Positions 1-11,179 are shown, counted from the first letter of the stretch. The stretch is DNA of 64,000 bases from a virus (IMGVR_UViG_3300025137_000020:41337-105336); one strand, 5' to 3'. The notes: a model not told the origin generated them from the letters alone. Made by a program: numbers and translations.

Positions 1-3000
1 TCCTTGCCATTAATCCTAACCTATTGTATGAAGTGTTAATATTGTTTCTAAAGGTAGTACCCGTTGTGTGCCTAACTACAAAGTGGTCGCCACTGCTGTT
101 ATCGCAGAGGTCTAAAACAAGACTACCGTAATCAGTGGCGTTGGTCGTCGCGGAGGAGTCTTTACTGTTTTCAGCATATAATCTTGCGCCATCTGTACCA
201 TCTCCAGCAGCTTGCTTATCGATGGCTGGAAACTGTAAGTATTCTTTTCTATTCAGATAACTGCTACTATCACCGGAAGATGCGAAGGTCCCAGCCGTTC
301 CGCGTATACGTACTGTCCCTTGTACATCCAATGCTTCAGCTGGTGTTGTAACACCTATACCAATCGAATCCGATTCGATCGTGGGCACTTTGAACTTAAC
401 TAAAGATTCGACTTCAGTACTATTCCAATCCATAACCCTGGTACTATCAGAATATAGGGCGAGGTCTTCGGAGTTATTTCCATGTGTTCTAAAATAATGG
501 CTTTTACCAGTACCAAAAGTGCCTTCTATCTTTAACGCAATATTGTTCTCGAAATCTCCTTTTAAATGAAGTTGGGCATCTGGATTAGTAAGGCCTATGC
601 CAACCTTACCATCTGTATCGATAGCTAATCTTTCTTTGCTATCAGTTTGATCATAAATTCTAAATACTCCAGCATCAGTAATAAGTCTAAAGTGACCTTC
701 AGAGTTCTGTAAGTCGTAGCCAGCTTGGCCAGCGCCTGTTGTCTTAACCAAGACTTTAGCACTCCCCACAGTTGTGTCAGTTACATCTAGAAGTGCAGTA
801 GGAGCGGTGACTCCTCCAATACCAACTTTTCCATCAGTATCAACTACGAACTTTGTTTGTGCTGGACGAGCCGTGTCAATGCCATCTGCGGCATAACCAA
901 GCATAAAGGTAGATTGAAGATAGCCGCTTCCCGCAAACCATTCACGATCATTGGCACTAACTGCGCTATTTAAGCTATCTTTAATATAAATCCCTGCGGC
1001 TCTACCTTCGAATCCTATTAGGTTTATGACTGCAGTATCCAACGGCGCAGCGCCGTCATCGGCTACATCTACCACTAATCCGCCATGACTAGTCGTCCTA
1101 ATCGTTCCGCCGGCGACGATGGAACCTACATCAGAAATATTACCAGATGCATCAACATCAAAATTACCATTAGCGGCCTGTATAGTTCCGTCTGCATATA
1201 TGTTACCACTAATATGAAGATTGCTACCGACATAAAGCTTCTTGGTCACGGCTAATCCGCCAGATAAAGTATTTGCTCCACCGTCTGCTGAGCTTGTTGC
1301 GTCTGTTGTTAAAGTATTAGTAAATATACCATTCATTGATATACCACCAACCTCATCCAAATCTACTTGGTTAAACTCTACAGTAGCTGAACTTCCCGTT
1401 GATGATATTCCAGTAACATTCAAATTACCAGTGATATTAACATTACCTTTTAATTTAGCGTCTCCATCGACCTGAAATTTGTATGGTCCGTAAGTCCGGC
1501 CATCTAAATCTACAGTAGCATCAGCCGAAGTTGCGTTTATTCCTACAAAACTATTGTCGGAGTCGATGGTTAGAGCGGTGTGCGTCGCGTCAACTTTTCT
1601 AAAGAAGTGCTTCGACGCGTCATAATAGGCTTTATTCTGTTGAGAGGCTTCGCTCCAAGTTCCGCTGTATAATTCTATATTTGCTCCACCGACGTTCAAA
1701 GCGTCACTCTGTAATATTAACTTCCGAGCTGTATTAGTGCCAAATGCACCTATGGTTCCACTATTTAGGAATATTCCTGCGGTCGCAAATCCGACATCGT
1801 AAGCACTAGTTGCACCAATACTCAGCCGTTGATTCGATGGGTTATAAATTAATTTATTGCTAGCGGTACTACCAATTTCTAAATTGCCGAGACCTACAAT
1901 TGAACTAGTTGAAAGTAGAGAACCACCAGTGACCGCCGAGCTAGCAGTAAGCGCTCCAGTTACAGTTGTTGTTGAATCTGTAATTGTAAGTCTATTACTG
2001 TTAGCAATTTTAAATTGGTGTTCTGTAGAGCCGGTAGAATCTTTTTCTATTCGATAATCATTGGATACAAAAGTACCATCACCATCACGGGTTTGGATTT
2101 CAAATGTATGGTCATTGCCAATAGTTAAATTAGTCTGATTATATCCAGTAGTAGTACTATCACCACCTGTAGGTGAGTTAGACGTATCAAAAAGTTTAAA
2201 CGATGGATTAGTACTTTTAGCGATGATCTGACCGATGGCAGTGATACTCCCCGTAGTACTAAGCTCTCCACTACTAGTAAGTGTCATCTTAGTAGCAGCA
2301 CCGTGGATACCGCCTATGCCGAATTTAATAGAACCCGTACCAGCATTTGACATATAAAATGCTTCATCTCTATGCCCTTGGATACCGTATCCATTAAATC
2401 GAGCATTTTGGTCACCCGGGTCACCATTTGTCCCTGTACCATCGCTGAAGAAGTCATTAACGCCTTTAATTGTTCCACCGACGTGCAATGTCGAAGATGG
2501 GGTGACGCCAGTACCAAGATTAATACCAACTCTATCATTGCCGGCATCTACAAATAGTGTGTCGTCATCGACATTCAAATCTGCCCCTGTTGAAATTAAT
2601 ACATCTTTTCTAAAATCAAATTTTCTATCGACGATAACCGTATTACCAGCTACTCCCAGCGAAATAGTATCGCCTTGCAGCTGGCTAAACAGAGTTCTTA
2701 AATCTTGGAAATCAGATTCCCGTGGAATCTGCATATCGAATGAACTGCTTCCAGTATATCCACTGGACAATGGGCTATTCAACCCATAAGTTAAATTCTG
2801 TTTAGATATTGAATCAACATGACCATAAGCATCAAATCCAATATTAGATAAAATCTCTACTTCTCTATGTCCGACTTCAGAATTTGCTGGAGAAGAAGAC
2901 GTAAACGTCTGGTCAGATTGAACACTAACCGCAGCATGATTAAGTGTAACCGTCTGATTGACCCCATTATTAAGAAAGAAGTTTCCGCCATCAGTTAAAT

Positions 3001-3883
3001 GATTACCAGCAGTGACTGTAACAAGTTTATTATTAGCTGAGTTGACTTCTAATTCACTGACTACGGTCAGCTGACCATATTGATTATAAGTAATTTGTGG
3101 TACTAATACCTTTCTTATTTTACCAGATGTGTGGGTGTAAGCTTGAGCTTCTTCTTCATCTGATATTGCACCTTTGGTGGCTGCGGTAATTAAACTAGTA
3201 AGACCAACTTCGGCTGCACCACCATTATTAACAACACCATTTGTTACAGTAATATTTCCGCCAGAAGCACCAGCTAAAGTCTTTACGTAGTTTCCGTGAG
3301 TTTTAACTCCAAGCTCAAGTGAATAATCTTTTACCGTAACTTTACCACTAGAAGAGTCTATATCTAACGGCCCTTTCTTTTCGTTTCCTGCTCCTAGCTG
3401 GTCGTTTCCATCAGCTCCAAATGTTTGATTGGTGTTAGAAAGTATACCACCTAATTCATTATCTTTAGCTGTAAGCAGGTTGATTGTTCTATCGGCTTGC
3501 AGATTGCCCGTTCCGTCTAACCCTATTCCAGCTGTTATAACAATAGTATCCCAAGCTTTATTTGATAAGTCAGTAGCAATAGCAGATAAGTCTTCTGCAT
3601 GTTCGGTAAGATTAACATCTATTTCAGAAATATCACCATCATTCTTAGTAATTTGACTTTGATGACTTACAATTGCAGTATTAAAGTCTGATGCCAATTG
3701 ATTTAAATTCTTACGAAGTTCTTCAATCGTATTTGTATTTTTAACACCACCACTTGGGAATGCCGATAAATCAGCTGCGGAGTACGCGGCTGCATATGGA
3801 CTACTTAACGCAGTCGGCGAATCAGCAGAGATTGTTCTGGCAGTATATGCTGGAGATTGGTGTGTTTGAGTTCCTGTTGGCAT
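1..3883 (-). CDS. Tail fibre / fibre-like structural protein (3' part cut by window edge)
   Basis: The frame is open on the minus strand from the ATG at 3883 to the left edge, giving at least 1294 residues with no stop. The N-terminus (MPTGTQTHQSPAYT) leads into a coiled-coil-like stretch with heptad-type spacing (residues about 70-130). After it come long Ser/Thr/Gly/Asn-rich beta-structured repeats. Near the distal end the pattern GIG-x-T-x-P-x-x-x-L-x-V recurs several times (for example KVGIGLTNPDAQLHLKG), as in phage tail fibres and endosialidase-type fibres. It is the last gene of the late baseplate run, the usual place for adsorption fibres. The C-terminus is missing, so a chaperone or receptor-binding tip cannot be judged. 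Confidence 0.85.
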   Translation of the reverse strand, partial: MPTGTQTHQSPAYTARTISADSPTALSSPYAAAYSAADLSAFPSGGVKNTNTIEELRKNLNQLASDFNTAIVSHQSQITKNDGDISEIDVNLTEHAEDLSAIATDLSNKAWDTIVITAGIGLDGTGNLQADRTINLLTAKDNELGGILSNTNQTFGADGNDQLGAGNEKKGPLDIDSSSGKVTVKDYSLELGVKTHGNYVKTLAGASGGNITVTNGVVNNGGAAEVGLTSLITAATKGAISDEEEAQAYTHTSGKIRKVLVPQITYNQYGQLTVVSELEVNSANNKLVTVTAGNHLTDGGNFFLNNGVNQTVTLNHAAVSVQSDQTFTSSSPANSEVGHREVEILSNIGFDAYGHVDSISKQNLTYGLNSPLSSGYTGSSSFDMQIPRESDFQDLRTLFSQLQGDTISLGVAGNTVIVDRKFDFRKDVLISTGADLNVDDDTLFVDAGNDRVGINLGTGVTPSSTLHVGGTIKGVNDFFSDGTGTNGDPGDQNARFNGYGIQGHRDEAFYMSNAGTGSIKFGIGGIHGAATKMTLTSSGELSTTGSITAIGQIIAKSTNPSFKLFDTSNSPTGGDSTTTGYNQTNLTIGNDHTFEIQTRDGDGTFVSNDYRIEKDSTGSTEHQFKIANSNRLTITDSTTTVTGALTASSAVTGGSLLSTSSIVGLGNLEIGSTASNKLIYNPSNQRLSIGATSAYDVGFATAGIFLNSGTIGAFGTNTARKLILQSDALNVGGANIELYSGTWSEASQQNKAYYDASKHFFRKVDATHTALTIDSDNSFVGINATSADATVDLDGRTYGPYKFQVDGDAKLKGNVNITGNLNVTGISSTGSSATVEFNQVDLDEVGGISMNGIFTNTLTTDATSSADGGANTLSGGLAVTKKLYVGSNLHISGNIYADGTIQAANGNFDVDASGNISDVGSIVAGGTIRTTSHGGLVVDVADDGAAPLDTAVINLIGFEGRAAGIYIKDSLNSAVSANDREWFAGSGYLQSTFMLGYAADGIDTARPAQTKFVVDTDGKVGIGGVTAPTALLDVTDTTVGSAKVLVKTTGAGQAGYDLQNSEGHFRLITDAGVFRIYDQTDSKERLAIDTDGKVGIGLTNPDAQLHLKGDFENNIALKIEGTFGTGKSHYFRTHGNNSEDLALYSDSTRVMDWNSTEVESLVKFKVPTIESDSIGIGVTTPAEALDVQGTVRIRGTAGTFASSGDSSSYLNRKEYLQFPAIDKQAAGDGTDGARLYAENSKDSSATTNATDYGSLVLDLCDNSSGDHFVVRHTTGTTFRNNINTSYNRLGLMAR

Positions 3884-3889
3884 CTTTGT

Positions 3890-4105
3890 TTAACCTATTT
3901 TATTTATTAAATTTTTTACTAAATCTTTTAGTTCATTTACTTCAGCTCTTAAATTATTCATATTATTTTTTTCTTCTAGAATCCTCTGTTTCTTTATAAT
4001 ATACTTTTCGTAAGCTTCACTGTCTGTATTTATAATAGCTTTAGAGTAATTATTCCTAAGCAGTTTAGGATTATCCTTAATTTGATGAAAATTACAATCG
4101 CTCAT
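3890..4105 (-). CDS. Small coiled-coil protein between structural genes
   Basis: This 71-residue protein begins MSDCNFHQIKD. I chose the ATG at 4105 because it overlaps the stop of the DUF4815 gene (stop at 4107-4109); a longer in-frame start at 4174 would lie well inside that gene. The C-terminal half (IIKKQRILEEKNNMNNLRAE and onward) is a strong heptad coiled coil. It sits between two large virion genes in a co-oriented late run, so it could be a fibre assembly factor or minor structural protein. That role is inferred from position; I do not recognise the family. Confidence 0.7.
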   Translation of the reverse strand: MSDCNFHQIKDNPKLLRNNYSKAIINTDSEAYEKYIIKKQRILEEKNNMNNLRAEVNELKDLVKNLINKIG

Positions 4106-4106
4106 T

Positions 4107-7100
4107 TTATTGGGTTGCGATTGCTCTAAAGTTTTTAATCTCTGGTACAATAGCGCTATCTGCAGTTGTACCATCGGATGCCACAGACCTTAGTATAATT
4201 TTTATCTGAAATTTAGTAAATAGATTTATGTCATCAGAAGTTGATGTTCGAAAGTGTACTTCTCTGAAGTTCCCGCTGACTGGTATAGTTGCCGATTCTA
4301 ATTTAACGTATGCGCTTGATCCAGTGATGTCATCAAATCTAGCATACACATCTACATTACATTGTGGCAAAGGCCTTTTAATGTCCATATATACGTCTAG
4401 CCTATCCGCCGAGTTGTCTAAAACTACTGGCTTCGTGATATATCTTGCATCTGCATTGCCATGTGTCTCTCTAGTTTCATTAGTCAAATCATTGTCAATG
4501 TTATTCTTAATTGACAATAATGATAATCTTTGAACATCTAATTGTGGAGTTACGTATTTATTGTTAGACTTTAGCGTTGCTGTTAAAGCTAATCGATTTG
4601 CATATAAATCTACTGTAGAATGTAGATTTAGAACTCTACCCGGCGATATGGAATACGTTTCACCGGCTACAGTAAGACTATATGAAATCGAAGTTCCTGG
4701 TAGTTCAACTGAGTTACCTGCATTCAGATTAATCGCGTCACACTTTACTGGATTGCCCGAAGTCGTACCTGCAGGAAAAATTTTAGTAAATGAAGAATAT
4801 CCACATGTAGTAGATGTTTTAGTTACAGACGATCCGCTTTCAAAGAATTGCATATAATTGATTTTCATCTTGAAATCTTTATTTTGATCAGGCGTCCAAG
4901 TTGAAGCATTAGCTGATTTGAGAGATACACCAGTATAAGGATTCTTTGTAATTCTTTGAGAACCTGCTCCTACATCAATTCCACCAACTTCAGAATGCCA
5001 TAATGTCCAATCTGGCGAGTTACTCATTACTACGATAGCATATTCACTTCCGCCTTTGAGATGTACTGGAGAGTCAAACACAAACTTAGTGGCTAATGAA
5101 GCATTGGTTGGGTCGACTTCTGCAATTGTTTTAGTCCCCACCGCTGCAGCGGCAGCGAGAGTTGCAGAAGCTCCGGCATCAACTGCGGCTTGAGCATTTG
5201 GGTATCTTTCAACTCTACTAAATGGAATCATTTTTTGGGTTGGAATACCATTCTCTGTTGGTACCAAGTGTATTGAAACTGGTAATTTACTATGAGATTT
5301 AGCAAAGTATAAATCAATATCTTTTAGTGTTATGCCAGCTGGGTATAAATCTCCATCTATTAAGAAGGTTTGTGCAAGAGGGTCAACGTGTCTAATTCTG
5401 CCAGTAGCTGCTACCTGAGTAGTTGTTAATGTTCTATTTGATTCAACTCGTCTTTCGTCAATTGCGACTCTTCTTGTAGTTAAAACTTGCTCTTCAACTG
5501 TCTGCAATAGGCCTCTAGCTGCGTATGTAGCTTTAGCATATGTTGTAGCAGCAGTCAAATCATTATTAGAATCGTCTGAAAATATTACTTCTCTTTCACC
5601 AGTTCTAAATCTGAGCGCGTCGTTATTTGGAATAACCAAATAACCTGTCAATGTGCCAGCGTCATTACTCACTAAAGTGTCTGCTGAGATATCACCTGGA
5701 GAATCGTTAGTGTGGTCTTGACGGGTCGAATCGTCTCTAAATTCGACAAACGCAGTAGATTTAACATAACCACTAACATCAACGCCATCAAAGAACGGAT
5801 ATATTGTAGTGTTAGGTTTTAATCCGGTAGCTCTAAAATACACTCTCCTTGAACGGATAAATGGTACAAAAGATACATCAACAACTTTGTCTCCTAAACT
5901 TTCTCTAATTGTTTCGAGTTCAGCAAACTGTTGCATGCCGTCTCTAGTTTGAATAGTTGATGTAGTTCTCGCCTCTAGTTCAATCTGAGCGCGTCTTTGG
6001 TTTACTGCTGTTACAGTACCACCATTAAATGTTGGTACCTCTAAAGTGTTTCTATGCCCGCATCTGCAATTTCTAGTATGGGTTGTCCCGCCATGCTGCC
6101 TCATAATATTTGCGGTCGAGGTCATGTTATTCCAACCCAAACTCCTAGTTTCGGTTACTCCACTCCAAGTTGTGTTCCAATCGTTCCAACGAGTACCTTC
6201 TGATGCTAATTGTTCATTTACTAGATTTAAAATAGCTTCAGAATTACCATCTTGTGATATAATTACTTCTGGTCTGCGATTAGTATCTCTCCATTCATCA
6301 TTGTCAGGCGAGAGCTTAACTTCACCCACCCAAGATGCTACATCAAATGGATTAACACTTATTGCAACTGATGCGAATGGTTGGTCAATCAACGTACCGA
6401 TTGAGCTAGAATTTAATCTAATAATATCTTCTTGGCCGATTGGTGAAGGGTCATCCACTATGCCCCCGGTGGTTTTTAGTTTGTCGTCTGCTTTATTGCC
6501 GGCTCCTGGTGTCCCAAGAGTAATTCCGATATTGGTAGTACGAAATGATGGCCTTAAGATTCCTTTTTCAGGCTCTATTGATATTCTATAACCAGGGTCA
6601 CTCGGCATGCCGATTGCGTGACCTTTAAATTCATCGACCATAATTCCATGCTTAAATCTGTCAATGATAGTATCATCGTCAAGCACTTTTTGATCTTTTG
6701 TAATCTGCTCTAAAAGGGATAATGAAGAATAGTACTCTAAGTTCTTAACGCGTCGGTCAATCTTACCGATGTCTTTCATCGTATAACGACGATTGTCATG
6801 GTAACCTATCTCGATACCCTGTACGGAATTTGTGTAAGCTGGTACATCTAAATCATAGAGCAACATTGCGTTATCTGGTATAGATTGAGGACCATTTGCT
6901 TCTGTATCGCCTTCTAAATATTCAAACTCGCCATTTGTTTTTAAAACTATTCTGTCGTGTCGAGGAATAAAAAATTCAATATTACCAAACTCAATAATAC
7001 CATTGGGGTCAATAGAAACATTTGAGCCTCTAAAGTCAATCATATCTAATAAATGTCGACCGCTGAAATGTGATACCTCAGCTCTTTGAACATTGGTAGC

Positions 7101-9305
7101 ATCTCCGGCTGAAACGTCATCACCAATTGTATATGAGTCAACCCAAAAAGCATCATTGCCAGTTTGGGCATGTTCTAAATATCTATAAGCGACTGTCAAT
7201 GTCTGTGTTGTAGTCACTGCTTTAGTGCATTTTAGTTGGCCTACACCATAATTAGTAGGTGTCTGGCCGTTCACTAAAATAAAGCTATCGGCTAAATCTC
7301 CATCAACACTACCTACAATAGTATCAATTCCAATGACATCGGTCTTTACTAAATTGGCGGTTTGACCTCTAGTATATGTAGATGTACTAATCACTTCGCC
7401 TGATATAAATGTTTTTGTTTTTGTTTTTAGTGTAGCAGTTCGCTTAAAAGAATATGTCGCCTTGGCGGCGGCAGCATTTGCAAATCCGTGGCCAGACGCT
7501 AGAGTTAAAGTACAATCTTGGGCTGAGTTCGTAATACTTACATTACTCACCTGTTTGAAGGCGCCAGATGCATTAACTACAATATAATCATTTGGGTTAT
7601 CTTGATAGTACTGACTTCCGCTCAATTGTGGTAATGCGATAGTTGCAACACTGCCAGAGACCGCTACAGTCCTGGTAGTTGAAGTTTCTCTAATAGGAAT
7701 TTTAATTGTATTGAGCGAACTGGAGGGTACTTGAGTTAGACTCTTTACCACATTTTGTGGAAGTGGGAATACTAAATCACCTGAACTGATATCATTTAGC
7801 TGAAATCCGCCAGCAAATCCATTAGTACCTGTAAATGTACTAGTACCATCTGCGGCAGTACCAAAAATAAATTTAGCCGCAGATAATTTATTAGCGCCCA
7901 TCGTCACAGCGCTAATATAAAGTCTAAATCTTCGTCCAGTATATTCTATACCTCGAATGGTACATGTTCCTAGAGATGACCCGCCAGATGTTGCTGATAA
8001 CGTATACGATGTAGGTGAAGAGGCATTAGCATCGCATTTGGGTAAATTAGCAATACTAGTCAATTCAATATAGTTACCTTGTCTAGCTTGAATAAATTCA
8101 CTGGTGTGAACTTCAGTGTCTCGTGCTTTATCAACAATGATTTCTTGTTTCTTTATAATTTCAATCCGCTTACCTTTTACGTAGGCGGTAGAAGGTTCTA
8201 GAGCTGCAATAAATTTAGCGCCGTTACCTGCAGGAACCGCACCAGCAGCGTATTTTCCTCGATTGAAACCGGTGTTCAAATGTTCTCTTAATTCAAGTTG
8301 GAACGGCTGAAGAGCGTAGTCTCCACTTTCTTCGAATGTTCTTGTGGCTAAAGTTTCTCCTAATTTATTGTACTTTGTTTGTACTGGCTGAGTAACTTGA
8401 GCCTGATTTAATGTTATGACATCAATTGCATTGGCTGTCGATGTTCCAACTACATGAGCGGGTGTACTAATTATTTGTGTGTCATCTGTAATTAAACAGA
8501 GAGTCAGGCTCATCGTAAATCTATCTGCGCCAGGAGCACTTTGATTTGTAGTTCCCGCTGCATTATCATAAAGAGTATTATCATTGACCGCACTAACTGT
8601 GCTCTCATTGACTAAAAAGCCTACTTTACCATCTAAGAGAGTGTACGGGGTTGATTGATCAACATCTATATATTTGGTTTGCGCGTTTGCAATAACAAAA
8701 TATCCTTTAATGAAATATACGCCCTTATTATTATGCAGCTTTATTGCGAACCCACTTTTTACTATATCAGTACCATCACCAAGTACACCATTCACTGACA
8801 AAAATATTTCACCACTATCTTGTAACTGAGTAGATATTTTAATGTCAGTTTGGATGCGAGTCCCGTTCTCAAAAGCTGTGGTTTGAGAATCATAACGGAC
8901 ATAGAATCTATACTTATCGCCAGATACTAATTCGTAATCCATAATGGTGGCAGAGACTGTTGCTGAGGCTAAGGCAGTCCCAACATAAATTCTTTTACCA
9001 ATAAGCGGTCTATTTGCATTTGCTGCTGCGCTTGCACCACCACTAGATAATGTGATATCTACCCATTGTACTTTATTATCAACATCAATTTCACCTTCAA
9101 GAACTCTCGTTCCGTCTACAAATATGTGCTGACCAAACTTATCAATCTGATCTTGAATAGCAGACTGCATTTGATTCAATTCACGAACTTGGACTGACCG
9201 CCCCGCCTGAAATAGAACCTTTAAGTAGTTTTTGTCTGAATTGCCACTGGCCGTATAATCGTCGAAATACGGTTGGCCTGCAGTTGATGATGTGTCGATT
9301 GCCAT
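4107..9305 (-). CDS. DUF4815-type virion structural protein, 1732 aa
   Basis: The N-terminus (YFDDYTASGNSDKNYLKVLF, then VQVRELNQMQSAIQDQIDKFGQHIF) matches the opening I know for DUF4815 proteins, which occur in tail regions of marine T4-like phages. The remainder is long, Ser/Thr/Asn-rich and beta-structured. A middle segment (residues about 840-900, RHDRIVLKTNGEFEYLEGD and then KIDRRVKNLEYYSSLSLLEQ) is the conserved hinge of the family. A CxC...H segment (TRNCRCGHRNTLEVP) could bind metal. It lies directly after gp8, in the place of T4 gp9-gp12. It is probably a baseplate-to-fibre connector; that role is inferred. Confidence 0.82.
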   Translation of the reverse strand: MAIDTSSTAGQPYFDDYTASGNSDKNYLKVLFQAGRSVQVRELNQMQSAIQDQIDKFGQHIFVDGTRVLEGEIDVDNKVQWVDITLSSGGASAAANANRPLIGKRIYVGTALASATVSATIMDYELVSGDKYRFYVRYDSQTTAFENGTRIQTDIKISTQLQDSGEIFLSVNGVLGDGTDIVKSGFAIKLHNNKGVYFIKGYFVIANAQTKYIDVDQSTPYTLLDGKVGFLVNESTVSAVNDNTLYDNAAGTTNQSAPGADRFTMSLTLCLITDDTQIISTPAHVVGTSTANAIDVITLNQAQVTQPVQTKYNKLGETLATRTFEESGDYALQPFQLELREHLNTGFNRGKYAAGAVPAGNGAKFIAALEPSTAYVKGKRIEIIKKQEIIVDKARDTEVHTSEFIQARQGNYIELTSIANLPKCDANASSPTSYTLSATSGGSSLGTCTIRGIEYTGRRFRLYISAVTMGANKLSAAKFIFGTAADGTSTFTGTNGFAGGFQLNDISSGDLVFPLPQNVVKSLTQVPSSSLNTIKIPIRETSTTRTVAVSGSVATIALPQLSGSQYYQDNPNDYIVVNASGAFKQVSNVSITNSAQDCTLTLASGHGFANAAAAKATYSFKRTATLKTKTKTFISGEVISTSTYTRGQTANLVKTDVIGIDTIVGSVDGDLADSFILVNGQTPTNYGVGQLKCTKAVTTTQTLTVAYRYLEHAQTGNDAFWVDSYTIGDDVSAGDATNVQRAEVSHFSGRHLLDMIDFRGSNVSIDPNGIIEFGNIEFFIPRHDRIVLKTNGEFEYLEGDTEANGPQSIPDNAMLLYDLDVPAYTNSVQGIEIGYHDNRRYTMKDIGKIDRRVKNLEYYSSLSLLEQITKDQKVLDDDTIIDRFKHGIMVDEFKGHAIGMPSDPGYRISIEPEKGILRPSFRTTNIGITLGTPGAGNKADDKLKTTGGIVDDPSPIGQEDIIRLNSSSIGTLIDQPFASVAISVNPFDVASWVGEVKLSPDNDEWRDTNRRPEVIISQDGNSEAILNLVNEQLASEGTRWNDWNTTWSGVTETRSLGWNNMTSTANIMRQHGGTTHTRNCRCGHRNTLEVPTFNGGTVTAVNQRRAQIELEARTTSTIQTRDGMQQFAELETIRESLGDKVVDVSFVPFIRSRRVYFRATGLKPNTTIYPFFDGVDVSGYVKSTAFVEFRDDSTRQDHTNDSPGDISADTLVSNDAGTLTGYLVIPNNDALRFRTGEREVIFSDDSNNDLTAATTYAKATYAARGLLQTVEEQVLTTRRVAIDERRVESNRTLTTTQVAATGRIRHVDPLAQTFLIDGDLYPAGITLKDIDLYFAKSHSKLPVSIHLVPTENGIPTQKMIPFSRVERYPNAQAAVDAGASATLAAAAAVGTKTIAEVDPTNASLATKFVFDSPVHLKGGSEYAIVVMSNSPDWTLWHSEVGGIDVGAGSQRITKNPYTGVSLKSANASTWTPDQNKDFKMKINYMQFFESGSSVTKTSTTCGYSSFTKIFPAGTTSGNPVKCDAINLNAGNSVELPGTSISYSLTVAGETYSISPGRVLNLHSTVDLYANRLALTATLKSNNKYVTPQLDVQRLSLLSIKNNIDNDLTNETRETHGNADARYITKPVVLDNSADRLDVYMDIKRPLPQCNVDVYARFDDITGSSAYVKLESATIPVSGNFREVHFRTSTSDDINLFTKFQIKIILRSVASDGTTADSAIVPEIKNFRAIATQ

Positions 9306-9316
9306 AGTTTATTCCT

Positions 9317-11149
9317 TTAAAATTGTATAATAAGTCTTACTTCTTCTGTTTGCTGTGCGTTTCTTCTAATTGGTGCTCTGTTATCAACAAATAAAACATC
9401 GCCAGTATCTTGATTATATTCTCCTTGCTTTAAATTAACGTATCCAATCGCAGCACTGCCCTGTTGAACACCATTACTGTTAAATATTTTAACATTACCA
9501 CTACTATTAAATGGTTTTTGGTTAATAGATTTATGGCTATTCTGGTGAAAGTAAATTCTGTATCCGCCGGATTGTGTGCCAGCCGTATTAGGGTCTCCGT
9601 CTATTGGGTCTAGTGCTTCGTACTCAGATACCTTATCAAGCCATGCAAGAGGATTTGTCGCAGTGCCGGCATCCATTTCTATATATGCTCCAGTTCCTAA
9701 GTTTTGAATTTCATTAGGAACTGAGTTCGCGAATACCTGAAGATACTGTAAACAGTTCATCGCTTTCTCCGCGGGAAGATTTTCTTCGTCTGGATATGTC
9801 CCGCCAGGACTATTCAAATCATCTTCAGCTGTTCTCATATCTTTTAGCGAGTCTCTAACTAATGACACCTGTCTAAAGTCAATGCCTACTAATGATTCTG
9901 CAATATATTGAGGTGGACTATTGTTAACACTTTCTGCAGATTCATTACCCACAGTTCCAACAAAGTCAGAAGAAATACCACAATAATAACTTGGAAGGTC
10001 CAATAGCGGACTCCAGCCAAAACCATTTTCGGGTGCAATTAAAGGTTGAATATCAGCTTCAACGAAGGTCGCTGAACTAATAAATAGATTCGCGGAATCA
10101 ATTACTTCAATACTGACTTCTCTCATCCCGCCGCCGTTTACTACAGATTGTGTCCAATTAGGTCCACTACTAGTACCTCCAGTTGCGGAAGATGCTGGGA
10201 CAGATGCTATTCCATATCCGAGCGCTTTAGCTTTGTCTAAATCCCATACAACTTTGGTAACTTGGCCACTCGCATTAGTTTCTAAAGATATATCAATTGC
10301 GGCCGTCTCATTACCTTGAAGTATTGTTCCATCTAATCTCCGACCTGTAAGTCGTGCCGGCAACGCATTACCATTAGCAACACTTCGATTTTCAGGATAC
10401 CCAGTGCCTGGAGTCTCAGCACCAATTCTAAATCCATATACTAAACCAGCTGTAGCTCTAGCGGCTCTCTGACGACCATTTTCATACGCGCCACCTTCGC
10501 CATGTCCTGCAATATTATTTAATCTACCGTCTACTAGTGCGTTTGGAGTAACATTTACAAATGTCTTTGAATCGCCAAACAGATTTGATAAACTTTCTTT
10601 ATTATAATAGTCAATATATCCCCAAATATAACCATCAGTATTTTGTACTACACCAAATGGAAAGTTTTCTCCAGCTGGCATTGTAGGAATTCGTGCGGTT
10701 GTGGCTAATCCACCATTGTTGCCTAAACAAACATAGAGCTTTGAGTGACCTAAACTATCTGTATACATTACATAACAAGGAAGTTCTTGTAAATTAATAT
10801 CGGCATCAAAACACCCGGTATTTGTAGGATCATATACTTTATACATGGCCCCAACTTTAAATTCAATTTGTGGTACAAGTCTAAGAACATCAGTAGCATC
10901 GATCTTCATAAGAGTCATAAGATTCTTTTTGATGTCTGCCTTTTCTAAAACATTACCTTCTGGCAACGGAACAATAAATCCGGTTTCTGCCTCGGTTCGG
11001 CCGTTATCATCTCTGTCCCAAGGGTCCGTTTTACCGATACCTACATAATAATTGACCGCTGTTGAAGTCGGTGATTGACTAGAACTAACATCTTCAATAA
11101 ACCTCTCAATGTTACTTTTTCTAAAATCGTCTGTGATAATTGCTGCCAT
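9317..11149 (-). CDS. 8: Baseplate wedge subunit gp8 homologue
   Basis: At 610 aa it is about 275 residues longer than T4 gp8 (334 aa). The N-terminal pattern NYYVGIGKTDPWDRDD...GFIVPLP matches gp8 (ITFGRSEPW...GFAPPYP). The C-terminus GDVLFVDNRAPIRRNAQQTE EVRLIIQF parallels gp8's YMENRPPI...DQTEEINILFTF ending. The central YIWGYIDYYN corresponds to gp8's YVWEYLF. The extra length sits in the middle and looks like an insertion (TPGTGYPENRSVANG and onward). In T4 gp8 dimers belong to the baseplate wedge. A TATAAATA late box lies about 30 nt upstream of the ATG. Confidence 0.85.
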   Translation of the reverse strand: MAAIITDDFRKSNIERFIEDVSSSQSPTSTAVNYYVGIGKTDPWDRDDNGRTEAETGFIVPLPEGNVLEKADIKKNLMTLMKIDATDVLRLVPQIEFKVGAMYKVYDPTNTGCFDADINLQELPCYVMYTDSLGHSKLYVCLGNNGGLATTARIPTMPAGENFPFGVVQNTDGYIWGYIDYYNKESLSNLFGDSKTFVNVTPNALVDGRLNNIAGHGEGGAYENGRQRAARATAGLVYGFRIGAETPGTGYPENRSVANGNALPARLTGRRLDGTILQGNETAAIDISLETNASGQVTKVVWDLDKAKALGYGIASVPASSATGGTSSGPNWTQSVVNGGGMREVSIEVIDSANLFISSATFVEADIQPLIAPENGFGWSPLLDLPSYYCGISSDFVGTVGNESAESVNNSPPQYIAESLVGIDFRQVSLVRDSLKDMRTAEDDLNSPGGTYPDEENLPAEKAMNCLQYLQVFANSVPNEIQNLGTGAYIEMDAGTATNPLAWLDKVSEYEALDPIDGDPNTAGTQSGGYRIYFHQNSHKSINQKPFNSSGNVKIFNSNGVQQGSAAIGYVNLKQGEYNQDTGDVLFVDNRAPIRRNAQQTEEVRLIIQF

Positions 11150-11179
11150 AAGTGTTCCCGTTAATTTAGATTTTAATCT

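Noticed and set aside
3901-3908. AATAAATA-like box upstream of the tail fibre
   Set aside because: Imperfect and embedded in the coding sequence of the small gene; kept only as a weak possibility.
6046-6591. 181-codon plus-strand frame inside the DUF4815 gene
   Set aside because: Antisense shadow; no start signals and no recognisable motifs.
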